From assembly GCA_964446585.1 (NCBI GenBank), contig CAYUPI010000002.1, forward strand, positions 1 to 64,000: a stretch of 64,000 nucleotides of DNA, read 5' to 3'. The translations under genes were made by a program, and so were the position numbers. This DNA is from CAYUPI01 sp964446585 (lineage in GTDB: Bacteria; Verrucomicrobiota; Verrucomicrobiia; Limisphaerales; UBA8199). Below, piece by piece: positions 11,975 through 21,277 of the stretch. The notes under the pieces are model-generated. The model had not been told where the DNA came from and ran no database searches. It saw only the letters and a program-made list of their open reading frames with translations. Positions within the stretch are counted from its first letter, which is position 1; every line of letters begins with the position of its first letter.

Positions 11975-13096
11975 ATGAAGACTCCGTTCCGCGGTTTCAC
12001 CGCCATTCTTTACAAAGAGTTCCGCGTTGTGTGGCGCGATCCGCTCACGCTCTTTTTTATGCTCTTTCCGCCCGTCGTCGAGATGATCGCCTTCGGCTAT
12101 GCCCTGGATATCGACGTCAAACACATGTCCACGCTGGTTCTCGATGAGGACCGGACCACCGAAAGCCGCCAGATCATCGATCAGTTTGTGAACACGCGAA
12201 CCTTCCGCGTCGTCGGCGTGGTCCAAAGCGCCACTGAACTGGCTGAGGCTATCCGGCGCGGCCGGGCCTACATTGGCTTGCAGATCCCACCCGACTTCAC
12301 GCGCGATCTGCGGGCAGGCCGCACCGCCCGCGTCCAGATCTTGATCGATGGCTCCAACTCCACCATCGCCAGTTCTTCCCTGAACACGGCGCTCAACGTC
12401 GGGTTCCGCAACGCACTGTTGCAACTCGCGGCGCAAACCGGAATTCGCGACCTGCCGGTCGAGGTTCGGCCCCAAATCCTGTACAATCCCGAAATGCGCA
12501 GCCCGAATTTCTTCGTTCCGGGCGTGATCGGCATTGTCCTGCAAATCGCGACGTGTTTCGCCACGGCGATGTCCCTGGTGCGCGAGCGCGAGCGCGGCAC
12601 GCTCGAGCAGTTGCTGGTCAGCCCTTTGTCGCGCTGGGGCCTGATGCTGGGCAAACTGGCGCCGTACTGGTGCATCGGCATGTTGATGGCTGCGGGCCTG
12701 TTCGCCGTGATGCGCTGGCTCTTCCAGGTGCCGATCGCCGGAGACATCACGGCGCTAATGTTTGCCAGCCTTTTGTACGTGTTCGCGCTGTTGAGCCTGG
12801 GCTTGCTGATTTCCACTCGCGCCCAGAACCAGATCCAGGCGTTGCAAATGACCATGGTTTTCATTTTGCCGTCCGTCTTTTTCTCCGGGTTCATATTTCC
12901 ACGCGAAACAATGCCCTGGATTTTCTACGCCATCGGTTCCTTGCTGCCGGCCACGTACTACATCGAAGTGGAAAGAGCCATTATTCTGCGCGGCGCGCTG
13001 CTGGCGGATTTCAGCTTCAACATTGTGGTGCTGGCGGTCATGGGACTGCTCCTGTTCAGCCTGTGCGCGCTGCGTTTCAAGCAGAAGGTTGCTTGA
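11975..13096 (+). CDS. ABC-2 type permease
   Basis: Starting at MKTPFRGFTAILYKEFRVVWRD, the 373-residue protein has the ABC-2 layout: an N-terminal membrane segment (LTLFFMLFPPVVEMIAFGYAL), a large extracytoplasmic domain of about 130 residues, then five hydrophobic segments at the C-terminus with the ABC-2 motif MSLVRERERGTLEQLLVSP. It resembles YbhS/YbhR exporters. It forms the last gene of the adaptor-ATPase-permease operon. Only one permease gene is present, so a homodimer is expected. Longer frames start within the repeat and are unlikely. Confidence 0.88.
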   Translation: MKTPFRGFTAILYKEFRVVWRDPLTLFFMLFPPVVEMIAFGYALDIDVKHMSTLVLDEDRTTESRQIIDQFVNTRTFRVVGVVQSATELAEAIRRGRAYIGLQIPPDFTRDLRAGRTARVQILIDGSNSTIASSSLNTALNVGFRNALLQLAAQTGIRDLPVEVRPQILYNPEMRSPNFFVPGVIGIVLQIATCFATAMSLVRERERGTLEQLLVSPLSRWGLMLGKLAPYWCIGMLMAAGLFAVMRWLFQVPIAGDITALMFASLLYVFALLSLGLLISTRAQNQIQALQMTMVFILPSVFFSGFIFPRETMPWIFYAIGSLLPATYYIEVERAIILRGALLADFSFNIVVLAVMGLLLFSLCALRFKQKVA

Positions 13097-13146
13097 CCGG
13101 CACTTGCTGGATGGTTAGTGATCGGCCATCGATCAAGAACACGCGA

Positions 13147-13926
13147 ATGAGACTTCAACCGTCCGCGCTGGCGATTCTGCTGACATTCACTGGCTGCAGC
13201 ACAGTTCGTCATCCGATTGTCTCTTCCAATTCGACGCCCTCGCACATGGCCAAGCAATTCAAAGTTCAAAAGCTCCAGACCATCGAAGTGAATTACCTGC
13301 TGTTCCTGCCGAGGGATTACGAGCCCAAGTCCGGCAAGCGGTGGCCCTTGCTCCTGTTTCTGCACGGCGCGGGCGAGCGTGGAACCAACATCTGGAAGGT
13401 CGCCACCCACGGCCCGCCAAAGATCGTCAAAGAGCACCCGGAATTCCCTTTCATTCTCGTCTCACCCCAATGCCCGGACGGCAAAGTGTGGTCCAGTGAC
13501 AGCCTGCTGGCGCTACTGGATGAAATCGTCCGCGAGCACGCCGTGGATACCGGCCGGGTCTATTTGACCGGATTGAGCATGGGCGGTTATGGCACCTGGA
13601 GTCTTGGGCTGGCGCACCCGGAAAAGTTTGCGGCCATCGCGCCGATTTGTGGAGGCGGAGAACTGATTACGCTGGTGTTGTCGAGCTTTGAAAAAGGCCG
13701 GTCGCTGAGGTCGCTGGGCGTGTGGGCGTTCCATGGAGCCAAAGACACCGTCGTGCCGCTTTCTGAATCCCAACGCATGGTGGACGCGCTGAAGAAAGTC
13801 GGCGCGCAGGAGGTGAAGCTCACCGTTTACCCTGACGCCGGCCATGATTCGTGGACCGAGACTTACAACAACCCGCAACTTTATGAGTGGCTGCTGAAGC
13901 ACGATCGGAACGCGGGCAACAATTGA
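13147..13926 (+). CDS. Prolyl-oligopeptidase/esterase-like alpha/beta hydrolase, lipoprotein
   Basis: The start chosen gives MRLQPSALAILLTFTGCS, a lipoprotein signal with lipobox FTGC. The fold markers are LLLFLHGAGERG (oxyanion region), the nucleophile elbow GLSMGGYGTWS, GAKDTVVPLSES carrying the acid, and AGHDSW carrying the catalytic His. This set matches the secreted predicted-peptidase/esterase group often found in biomass-degrading bacteria. Substrate may be an ester of plant polymers or a peptide; the sequence does not decide. The frame continues 198 codons upstream, but that part overlaps the permease and is not coding. Confidence 0.85.
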   Translation: MRLQPSALAILLTFTGCSTVRHPIVSSNSTPSHMAKQFKVQKLQTIEVNYLLFLPRDYEPKSGKRWPLLLFLHGAGERGTNIWKVATHGPPKIVKEHPEFPFILVSPQCPDGKVWSSDSLLALLDEIVREHAVDTGRVYLTGLSMGGYGTWSLGLAHPEKFAAIAPICGGGELITLVLSSFEKGRSLRSLGVWAFHGAKDTVVPLSESQRMVDALKKVGAQEVKLTVYPDAGHDSWTETYNNPQLYEWLLKHDRNAGNN

Positions 13927-13948
13927 CGACTGGAGCCTGAGTCGGCGC

Positions 13949-15502
13949 TTGAACACAATTGCTACGTCGTCCAACAACCGCCCCGCGCGTCACTGGGTCG
14001 ATGATTTTCTTTTCCCTACTCTTCTCTTCGCTGCCCTGGGCGGCATGACCTGGGCGGTGCGCGGCTGTTCCGGGTTCGGTGCCCTGAACGGCTGCGTTTT
14101 CGCCGGCGTGACCTGGGGCGCGGCGTGGTGGTTCATCGCCCGCGACCCAAGTGGCCAGCAGTCGCGCAGCTATGCGTCCGGATGGATTATTCTGGCGCTC
14201 ACGGTCGGTATCGGGCTATCTGGCGCTCGCGGCTGGATGCAATGGCCGAGCTTCTTCAATGGCCATCTCCAAACTGATTACGCAGCAGGGAAGTGGGTAC
14301 CGATCCCAAGGATATACGGTTTCATCTGGCTCTTTATTGCCGGTGTGCCCTGGGCTGGAATTGGGGCGTGCCTGCTGGCCTGGTGCGGCTCAGGGCGCCC
14401 GACGCGCGCCTGGCAATGGGCCCTGCGGCTCGCGTGCGGCTTTGGTGCTTCGTATCTGGCTCTATACTTCTTCAATCATTTTCCGGAATACTTCCTGCCG
14501 CTCTACAAGAGCCTCAAAGCACAGTACCTGGATTTCCAGTCCAACCCGAATCTTCGCCGGCTCACGAACGACAATCGCGCCGCCGTCCGGCACTTGGGAT
14601 TCTATCTCGGCTTCCTCCTTTTTGAGGTGGGGCGACGGGACTGGAAGAACGTAAAACTCATCCTGACGGTGGGCATCGTCAACGGTTTGGGGTGGGCTTT
14701 GTGCCAGAATTGGCAGTGGGCCGCCCGGCTCTGGCCGGACGGCCATTTCAATTTCTGGCGTTGCTGGGAGTCGTCCGGCGGCATCAGCATCGGTGTGGCT
14801 TATGGGTTGGCCTACTGGCTGGTCAACCGGCGAATGTCGGACGCAGAAGTCGCGCAGCAAGGGCGAGGACTCGCGAACGGCCAGATTAATCTCGAATGGC
14901 TCATCGTGTATCTCCTGCTGCTGCTGGCCTTCGGCTTGTTTTTCATCCCTGCTCTGCACGGTTGGTGGGGCGCACTTTACTTCAGTCTGGGTGGCGCTTT
15001 CGGCATCGCTTACTACCTGCTCAATCGCAACCAGACCGGGCACGCGATCGACCAAGGACAATTGGCGCGTGAGGACCCTAACCTCGAGCGGCTCGGAGCC
15101 TACGTAGGCCTGCTGCTCGGGCTGGGGATGTCGATCCGAAACGGCCTCAAGGGCTGGTTCAATATCTATGTCGGAAACGAGAGATATTGGGATGGCGTCC
15201 TTTGGCAGCTCGCTGGACCGTTACTGCTGGTTGGTCTTCTGGCTATTTTGGCCCGCTTGTTGTGGCGTCCCCTGCCCCACGATTTCTCCGGCGACACTTT
15301 CCCTCACGCTTACCGCCTCATCTGGCTGGTCCTGCTCGTGCAGAACCTCATCGCTCAACTGGTCACCGGCCCGCACTCGTCGTGGCCGGAAACAGCGTTT
15401 AGCCTTTACTACGTTCTCCTCTTTTTAATTTGTGCTCTTATCGTCTATCATTTTTACTCGCGCAGGTCCCCTTCCACGACGGGTACTGCTTTAGCGAGTT
15501 GA
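13949..15502 (+). CDS. Polytopic membrane protein of unknown function
   Basis: This 517-residue frame starts with TTG at 13949, 22 bases after the esterase stop; no better start is seen before the first membrane segment. About ten or more hydrophobic segments are visible, for example LFPTLLFAALGGMTWAVRG near the N-terminus and FALLSL-like stretches later. Aromatic residues are abundant (WGAAWWF, FIWLFIAGVPWAG). No known transporter motif was recognised. The close spacing suggests co-transcription with the esterase. Its last 49 bases overlap the convergent Mut7-C gene. Confidence 0.7.
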   Translation: MNTIATSSNNRPARHWVDDFLFPTLLFAALGGMTWAVRGCSGFGALNGCVFAGVTWGAAWWFIARDPSGQQSRSYASGWIILALTVGIGLSGARGWMQWPSFFNGHLQTDYAAGKWVPIPRIYGFIWLFIAGVPWAGIGACLLAWCGSGRPTRAWQWALRLACGFGASYLALYFFNHFPEYFLPLYKSLKAQYLDFQSNPNLRRLTNDNRAAVRHLGFYLGFLLFEVGRRDWKNVKLILTVGIVNGLGWALCQNWQWAARLWPDGHFNFWRCWESSGGISIGVAYGLAYWLVNRRMSDAEVAQQGRGLANGQINLEWLIVYLLLLLAFGLFFIPALHGWWGALYFSLGGAFGIAYYLLNRNQTGHAIDQGQLAREDPNLERLGAYVGLLLGLGMSIRNGLKGWFNIYVGNERYWDGVLWQLAGPLLLVGLLAILARLLWRPLPHDFSGDTFPHAYRLIWLVLLVQNLIAQLVTGPHSSWPETAFSLYYVLLFLICALIVYHFYSRRSPSTTGTALAS

Positions 15503-16152
15503 TCCCTGATCCGTTGCCAGTGCGTGCCGTGCCAAAACAACCGATCACACACCGAGCAGACGAAATACTCGTCCAGCCAGCGATACGTCCTCGGTGGAAT
15601 TCGCTCACGCAACGACTGCTTATCACGGCGGAGCAACTCACCACCGCAAGCCATGCACCGTGGTGGCCGCAGCGACAGCCCAAACTCGCGCACAACCACG
15701 CCTAGTTGATCCGCCAGGCTCAGCGTCGGCGGCAGCCACATCGCAGGAATGATTCCGTCGCGCATGAGCCGGCGTTCCATCAGCATGCTATCCGTGGTCA
15801 ACACTGTGGCCGAGTGTTCACGCGCTCGTCGCAGCAGTTCGTCATCCCCGATTTCCGCCTGCCACAAGGCGTCATAACCCGCCGCTCTGAGCCACCGCGC
15901 GAGGCCGCCCAGTCCGGCGTCACAGAAGAAGCGCTCGGGCGCCCGGCCTGGGCGGGCGCGTTGGAAGTAAGGCCGCGCCGCGAGCTCCTGGTACGTGGCG
16001 GTCAACGCGTCGGCCAGGGAGATTCCCTTTGTTTCACTCAGTTTGCCCGCCTTTGTCAGGAGCCATTGGACGCCCTGTTCGAGCCGTCGCGCCCGCGCGA
16101 CTTGCAGCAGCGCCTTGAATCGCGTTTCGTAGCCTTTGAGGATCCGGCCCAC
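15454..16152 (-). CDS. Mut7-C RNase-domain protein with zinc ribbon
   Basis: The 232-residue protein has an N-terminal ubiquitin/ThiS-like or helical stretch of about 85 residues, then the Mut7-C hallmark FFCDAGLGGLARWLRAAGYD near residue 90 and TTDSMLMERR (PIN-like acidic sites), and ends with two CxxC pairs (CMACGGEL and CSVCDRLFWHGTHW) forming a zinc ribbon. Mut7-C domains are PIN-fold ribonucleases named from the C-terminus of the Caenorhabditis exonuclease mut-7. It overlaps the convergent membrane-protein gene by 49 bases. Function in the cell is not established. Confidence 0.8.
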   Translation of the reverse strand: MGRILKGYETRFKALLQVARARRLEQGVQWLLTKAGKLSETKGISLADALTATYQELAARPYFQRARPGRAPERFFCDAGLGGLARWLRAAGYDALWQAEIGDDELLRRAREHSATVLTTDSMLMERRLMRDGIIPAMWLPPTLSLADQLGVVVREFGLSLRPPRCMACGGELLRRDKQSLRERIPPRTYRWLDEYFVCSVCDRLFWHGTHWQRIRDQLAKAVPVVEGDLRE

Positions 16153-16600
16153 GCGCCGAATCTAATTCCAATGGCGGAATCCTGAAACCCGAAACAGCTC
16201 GCTGCCCAATCCGGAGCGATCGTCCATTGGCCTTTCCGTCCCAAGGTGGAGGATGCGAATCCTACCCGCAGTCTGCGTGGCATGGGAGCAAAATCGTTGA
16301 ATGACTCAAAAGCCAAAAACAAAAGAAACTGCTTTCCATGGGTTACCCTTTTTCGGGCCTTTCGGTTCGGGTTTGCGGTGCGGGGCTGCTGGCGGCTTCA
16401 ATTTCCATGCTTTGTCTTTGCAAGGCTCATTTTAATGTGCAGGGACAAGTTTGGATTTGCACCTGCGGCCGCGTGGATTTGCTTTCTGTTGACTCGATTA
16501 CCCCAACCTCTCATAGTCCCCATGGATGTTTTTGTCGTTGCAACATTTACGAACACAATGATTTTGTCCTACTTGTACTGTTCGCCAAAACTCTACCGGT
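16153..16600. other. Spacer with no supported gene
   Basis: About 450 bases between the Mut7-C gene and the Mrr_N-like gene. Several open frames run through it, but they are compositionally unlike neighbours, lack ribosome-binding sites and one overlaps the next gene. The segment is more AT-rich at its right end. No tRNA or hairpin repeat was noticed. Confidence 0.5.
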
Positions 16601-17083
16601 ATGCACATCGGCCTTGAAGAAGAAATCGAGCTTCTCTACGCGCTTTACGTCTGTGGGCGCAAGCCGTCGAAAGCCAGGGCGACCCAGTTCATCATCACGA
16701 ATCAGCTCCTCAAGCGCTACGAGGGCGATTGGGAGCGGGTTGCCACCGGGGAGCACCGGGTAGAGAATCGGATCGCCTGGACCCGCCAGAACCTGAAGGA
16801 CAAGGGCGAGCTCTCGATGCCAAACCACGGTATTTGGGCCATCACCGCAAAAGGAGTGGAGAGGATCGAGAAAGTCGCCTTCAAATCGCTGAGTTGGCAG
16901 GAGCCGAAGGACGAGTTGGACGCTATGCTCCACGAAATTCAATGGGACCGTTTCTCCGACGAATTTCTAAAGCGCCTCAGAGGCTTAGGGGCGGGGTTGA
17001 AGGAGCGCCGGGACAGAATCGGCGAACAAGGCGCTGTACCGAATGCCGGCTCCGCTGACGCTCCGCCGGCATCGGTGAGCTAA
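16601..17083 (+). CDS. Stand-alone Mrr N-terminal (winged-helix) domain protein
   Basis: The 160-residue protein matches the N-terminal domain of Mrr-type restriction proteins: a helical start, then NRIAWTRQNLKDKGELSMPNHGIWAITAKG, the typical winged-helix block where Mrr proteins read modified DNA or partner proteins. The C-terminal Mrr catalytic domain (D-QxK nuclease) is absent; the protein ends with a low-complexity Ala/Pro tail. It starts at MHIGLEEEIELLYAL. No methylase or other restriction gene is adjacent. It may be a DNA-binding regulator or the remnant of a split restriction gene. Confidence 0.6.
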   Translation: MHIGLEEEIELLYALYVCGRKPSKARATQFIITNQLLKRYEGDWERVATGEHRVENRIAWTRQNLKDKGELSMPNHGIWAITAKGVERIEKVAFKSLSWQEPKDELDAMLHEIQWDRFSDEFLKRLRGLGAGLKERRDRIGEQGAVPNAGSADAPPASVS

Positions 17084-17180
17084 TCGTTGTTGACCGGCAG
17101 GTTTCGTCTTTGCGGTAGTCGGCCGCAAACGCTAATTTCCCGACAGTATGCACCCGGGCAGCGAGGTCCAAAAGCGTCGA

Positions 17181-19469
17181 ATGGCGCTCGTGCACCGTCG
17201 GCTTTTTCTCGTCGCGTTGTTCACCGCTTGTGAATTAGCAGCAGCACCGGTAACGAACTCGACGCATTGGGCATTCCAGCATTTGGTCTGTCCGCCTCTT
17301 CCCGCGCGCAAGTATTCAAACGCAATCGATGCGTTTGCTTTCTCGGCGACAAAGAAGGGCCGAGCGCCCGCGGCGGAAGCGGATCGACGGACGCTCATCC
17401 GCCGGCTGAGCTATGATCTTCGCGGCTTGCCGCCGTCGCCGGAAGAAGTCTCCACTTATTTGAAGGACACTCGCGCCGACGCTTTCGAGCGTTTGGTCGA
17501 AAGCTTTCTAAGTTCAGCGCAATACGGAGAACGGTGGGGCCGGCACTGGCTGGATATCGTGGGCTACGCCGATTCGAACGGATACTTCAACGCGGACTCC
17601 GACCGTCCGCTGGCGTGGAAATTTCGGGACTATGTGGTCCGGTCTGTCAATGCCGACAAACCACTCGATCGTTTTATCCAGGAGCAAATCGCGGGGGATG
17701 AACTCGTCGGCTATGTGGCGGGCGGCGATGTCACGCCGGAAATGGTGGATCCGTTGATTGCCACACACTTTTGGCGGAACGCGCCCGATGGCACGACCGA
17801 GAGCGATGGAAATTCGCTCGAGGTCAAAGTGGACAAGTATGCGGTCCTTGAAGGCAACGTGCAGATTCTCGGCTCCGCGTTTTTGGGCCTCACGCTGCAA
17901 TGCGCCCGCTGCCACGATCACAAATTCGAGCCCGTGACGCAGGCGGAATACTATAGCCTGCAAGCGATTCTGCGTCCGGCCTTTGATCCGGAACACTGGC
18001 TCAAGCCGAATGAACGCGCAATCGAGATTGGTTTGCGCTCCGAACGCGAAGCCCACCAGCGCCGCGTCGCGGAAATCGAGCGCGATTTGAAGACGCTCAA
18101 CGAGAGCCTGGAAGGTTTGACCGCGCCGTTCCGAAAGCGACTCATCGACGAAAACCTCGCTCCACTCGAGGCACCTTTGCGGAAGGAGATTCAAGAGGCG
18201 CTCGACACCAAAGAAAAACAACGCACCGAGGCGATGAAATCATTGCTCAAAACCCACGCGGCGCTGGTGGACATCAGCACGAATGCGTTGGAAGAAAAGT
18301 TTCCGGCCTACGCGGCAGCCGCCGGACCACTCCGGCAGGCCATCAAAAAGAAGGAGAGCGACAAGCCGGCCCCGCTGGAGAAGATCGCGGCAACATTCGA
18401 ACCAACCAATTCCAATCCGGTCCATCATCTGCTGGTTCGTGGAAATCACGCAAAGGAAGGGAAAGAAATCGCGCCAGGGACGCCGGCGATCTTCAATGCG
18501 GTGATTCCCGGAAGTCAAGGTGTGCCAGACGAAAGTCCGGCCCATTCCGAATCGCCCTCCGACGGTGATTCGAATTCAAATTCTTCGCACCGCCGCCTCG
18601 CGCTGGCGCATTGGCTGACTTCGCCGAACAATCCGATTGTCGCGCGCGTGTTGGTCAATCGTGTTTGGCATTACCATTTTGGTCAGGGATTGGTCAGCAC
18701 GCTCGACAATCTCGGCCAAAGCGGAGCGCGCCCGACCAGCCCGGAATTACTGGATTGGCTTGCCTCGGAGCTCATCCGCTCGGGCTGGAGTTTCAAGCAC
18801 CTGCACCGGCTCATTCTCAACTCCGCAGCCTGGAAACAAGCATGCGCCCCGCTCGACGCGGGTTCGACAATGATTCGGTCGCAACCGCTACGTCTCGACG
18901 CCGAATCCTTGCGCGATGCCATGCTCGCCGTGAGCGGTGAACTCGACCTCGCTTCGGGCGGACCGTACGTGCCGACCAAAACGGACAAGCAAGGCCAGAT
19001 CATTATCGACGAGAAACAGGATGGCGCCTATCGCCGCTCGCTTTATCTGCAGCAGCGCCGAACTGCGCCCGTCAGTTTCCTCTCGACGTTCGACGGCCCG
19101 GCCCACAATCCGGTTTGCATCCAGCGCGTTTCATCGACAGTCGCTTTGCAATCCCTCTCTCTTCTCAATTCCGAGTTTGTGAGGCTGCGGGCACGCGCAT
19201 TCGCACACCGCATACTGGCGTGCAAAAACTTCGATGCGAACCAAGTGACAAATGTTAATCCAGGCCGAGCCAAACTGAAGCCTCCGCTCTGTTTTGCTTT
19301 CGAATTGGCCTACAGCCGTCCGCCGGCCGACAAAGAACTCGCCGCAGCAAAAAGCTTCATCGCGGAACAGGCCGCAATTTGTCGGGAGCAGCCGGACGCG
19401 GCCGCCCGCGTTTGGACCGACTTCTGCCAAATGCTGCTGGCCAGCAACGCTTTTCTTTATGTGGACTAA
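17181..19469 (+). CDS. Secreted PSCyt2 (DUF1549) / PSD1 (DUF1553) protein
   Basis: The start chosen, MALVHRRLFLVALFTACELAAA, gives a clean signal peptide. DUF1549 follows (IRRLSYDLRGLPPSPEEV, YGERWGRHWLDIVGYADS, and the heme-like CARCHDHKFEP). After a charged helical linker comes DUF1553 (LAHWLTSPNNPIVARVLVNR, then SPELLDWLASELI). Many relatives also carry an N-terminal cytochrome c domain; here none is present. These proteins are expanded in Planctomycetota and Verrucomicrobiota and are nearly always followed by a DUF1501 gene, as here. They are thought to act on polysaccharides or in periplasmic electron transfer, but no activity is proven. Confidence 0.92.
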   Translation: MALVHRRLFLVALFTACELAAAPVTNSTHWAFQHLVCPPLPARKYSNAIDAFAFSATKKGRAPAAEADRRTLIRRLSYDLRGLPPSPEEVSTYLKDTRADAFERLVESFLSSAQYGERWGRHWLDIVGYADSNGYFNADSDRPLAWKFRDYVVRSVNADKPLDRFIQEQIAGDELVGYVAGGDVTPEMVDPLIATHFWRNAPDGTTESDGNSLEVKVDKYAVLEGNVQILGSAFLGLTLQCARCHDHKFEPVTQAEYYSLQAILRPAFDPEHWLKPNERAIEIGLRSEREAHQRRVAEIERDLKTLNESLEGLTAPFRKRLIDENLAPLEAPLRKEIQEALDTKEKQRTEAMKSLLKTHAALVDISTNALEEKFPAYAAAAGPLRQAIKKKESDKPAPLEKIAATFEPTNSNPVHHLLVRGNHAKEGKEIAPGTPAIFNAVIPGSQGVPDESPAHSESPSDGDSNSNSSHRRLALAHWLTSPNNPIVARVLVNRVWHYHFGQGLVSTLDNLGQSGARPTSPELLDWLASELIRSGWSFKHLHRLILNSAAWKQACAPLDAGSTMIRSQPLRLDAESLRDAMLAVSGELDLASGGPYVPTKTDKQGQIIIDEKQDGAYRRSLYLQQRRTAPVSFLSTFDGPAHNPVCIQRVSSTVALQSLSLLNSEFVRLRARAFAHRILACKNFDANQVTNVNPGRAKLKPPLCFAFELAYSRPPADKELAAAKSFIAEQAAICREQPDAAARVWTDFCQMLLASNAFLYVD

Positions 19470-20892
19470 CTCCGATTTCGGTCTTAATCGACGCTCGTTC
19501 CTCCGAATTTCCGCCGGGGGCCTCGGCTCGCTAGCCTTGTCGCATTTGCTCTCGCTCGAGGCGCGGGCGGCTGCTCGACCGCCGCTGTCGGAGTCTCCGC
19601 TTGCCCCGAAAGCTCCGCATTACAAGGCCCGCGCCAAATCGGTCATTTGCCTTTTCCAGCATGGCGGCCCGAGCCAGATGGATTTGTTCGACCCCAAACC
19701 GGAGTTAACTAAACGGGATGGACAGGAGCATCCGGGGCAGTTGGAAATTCATTTCGACAAGCAAGCCGGCAAGTTATTGAAGTCTCCATTCGCATTTTCG
19801 CCTGCGGGGAAGTCCGGCATGGTGCTTTCAGAACTTTTGCCGCGCACTGCCGGCATCGCCGACGAGATCACGCTCATCCGCTCCATGAAGACCGACTCGG
19901 TCGATCACGAGTCGGCCTTGCGGATTATCCACAGCGGAAAATTCCAGGCTGGCCGGCCGACCTGGGGTTCATGGGTCATTTATGGTCTCGGCACGGAGCG
20001 ACAGGATTTGCCGGCTTACGTTGTGCTGAGTGAGCCGGGCGGATTGCCTGTGGATGGCATTAACAATTGGACGTCGGGCTGGTTGCCGGCGATCTATCAA
20101 GGCACTCAGATTCGGAGCGAAGGCACTCCGATGTTTAACCTCGAACCGCTCGCGGACGTTCCCCCTTCGGCCCGGGCGAACCAGCGCCGCTTGCTGGATG
20201 CATTAAATCAGGCGCACCTTGCCGCGCATCCGGAGAATTCCGAACTAGCCGCCCGGATCCGGAATTTCGAAATCGCCGCCAGGATGCAGACCTCGGTCTC
20301 CGAGGTGCTCGACCTTTCAAGAGAGCCGGACCACGTCAGGAAACTCTACGGCCTTGATCATGCCAACAAAGCGACGGCCAATTACGCGAAACGTTGCCTG
20401 ATGGCGCGCCGTCTCGTCGAGAAGGGCGTGCGCTTTGTGCAGATTTTTCTCAGCGGCCAGCCGTGGGACACGCATGATAAGAATGCGGAAAAACTTCGCG
20501 GCTTGTGCGAAATGACCGACCAGCCCAGCGCCGCCCTCGTCATGGACCTCAAACAACGCGGCTTGCTCGATGACACTATTGTCCTTTGGACCGGCGAATT
20601 TGGCCGTTTGCCTGTGTCACAGGGCAAAGATGGCCGCGATCACAATCGGCACGGCTTCTCACTCTGGCTGGCGGGAGGCGGTTTCAAGAAAGGCTACGTG
20701 CATGGCGCGACCGATGAATTCGGCTACAAGTCGGTGGAGAACGTGGTCAGCGTTTATGATCTTCATGCCACTCTGCTTCATGCGCTCGGCCTGGATCACC
20801 GCAAGCTGACGTATCCGCACGACGGTCGCGAAGACAGTCTGACCGATGCGGTGATCACGGATGCAAGCCCGGTCGCCGCGTTGTTGTCATAG
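19459..20892 (+). CDS. DUF1501 protein with Tat signal
   Basis: It starts inside the last codons of the PSD1 gene (overlap 11 bases), so translation is probably coupled. The N-terminus NRRSFLRISAGGLGSLALS is a twin-arginine signal, implying folded export. The body has the sulfatase-like DUF1501 marks: FQHGGPSQMDLFDPKP, RSMKTDSVDHESA, WTGEFGRLPVSQG and DGRDHNRHGFSLWLAGGG. The family shares the alkaline-phosphatase-like fold, with metal-binding Asp/His residues. It works as a pair with the upstream protein in known genomes; the substrate is unknown. A second, different DUF1501 protein is encoded at 61.5-63.0 kb. Confidence 0.92.
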   Translation: MWTNSDFGLNRRSFLRISAGGLGSLALSHLLSLEARAAARPPLSESPLAPKAPHYKARAKSVICLFQHGGPSQMDLFDPKPELTKRDGQEHPGQLEIHFDKQAGKLLKSPFAFSPAGKSGMVLSELLPRTAGIADEITLIRSMKTDSVDHESALRIIHSGKFQAGRPTWGSWVIYGLGTERQDLPAYVVLSEPGGLPVDGINNWTSGWLPAIYQGTQIRSEGTPMFNLEPLADVPPSARANQRRLLDALNQAHLAAHPENSELAARIRNFEIAARMQTSVSEVLDLSREPDHVRKLYGLDHANKATANYAKRCLMARRLVEKGVRFVQIFLSGQPWDTHDKNAEKLRGLCEMTDQPSAALVMDLKQRGLLDDTIVLWTGEFGRLPVSQGKDGRDHNRHGFSLWLAGGGFKKGYVHGATDEFGYKSVENVVSVYDLHATLLHALGLDHRKLTYPHDGREDSLTDAVITDASPVAALLS

Positions 20893-21277
20893 GCGGCGCA
20901 AATGAATGCTATCCGGGAAGGCAGCTGACAAGGCCTGGCACTGACGCAAACACTTTCAGATCTGCCCAAACGCGCGCGTACCCCGTGTGAGGACAAGGAG
21001 CTTGGAAAGCTTCGCGGCAGATCCAAAGTATACAAGGTCCACAAGCCGACTTCCGAAACTCGAAGGAGATCGTGCGGGCAATGGATCGATGAAAGAGGAG
21101 CGCGGCTGTGGCGAAGCCCAGCCGCAGCACACAGAAATGACTTACGCCTTCGATTCGTGGGCGATTCTCGAATTGGACCGTGCTGCGGCTGGGCTTCGCC
21201 ACAGCCGCGCTCCTTCGGTTCCACTGACTCGTCACTCCGCCGGTTGACTTCGGTTTCTGGCGCGCCAAAATTCCGGA
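20893..21277. repeat. Intergenic spacer with 34-bp perfect inverted repeat
   Basis: The arms 21096-21129 and 21181-21214 are perfect 34-base reverse complements separated by 51 bases. Each arm contains GGAGCGCGGCTGTGGCGAAG and its own small palindromes. The arm opening GGAGCGCGG resembles that of the repeat at 58547-58658. No gene is supported in the remaining spacer. Confidence 0.85.

Noticed and set aside
12553..13146. Open frame upstream of and continuous with the esterase
   Set aside because: It overlaps the ABC-2 permease in another frame; the esterase's lipoprotein signal marks its real start at 13147.
16246..16763. Two overlapping plus-strand frames before the Mrr_N gene
   Set aside because: They lack ribosome-binding sites and recognisable domains, and one overlaps the start of a better supported gene.
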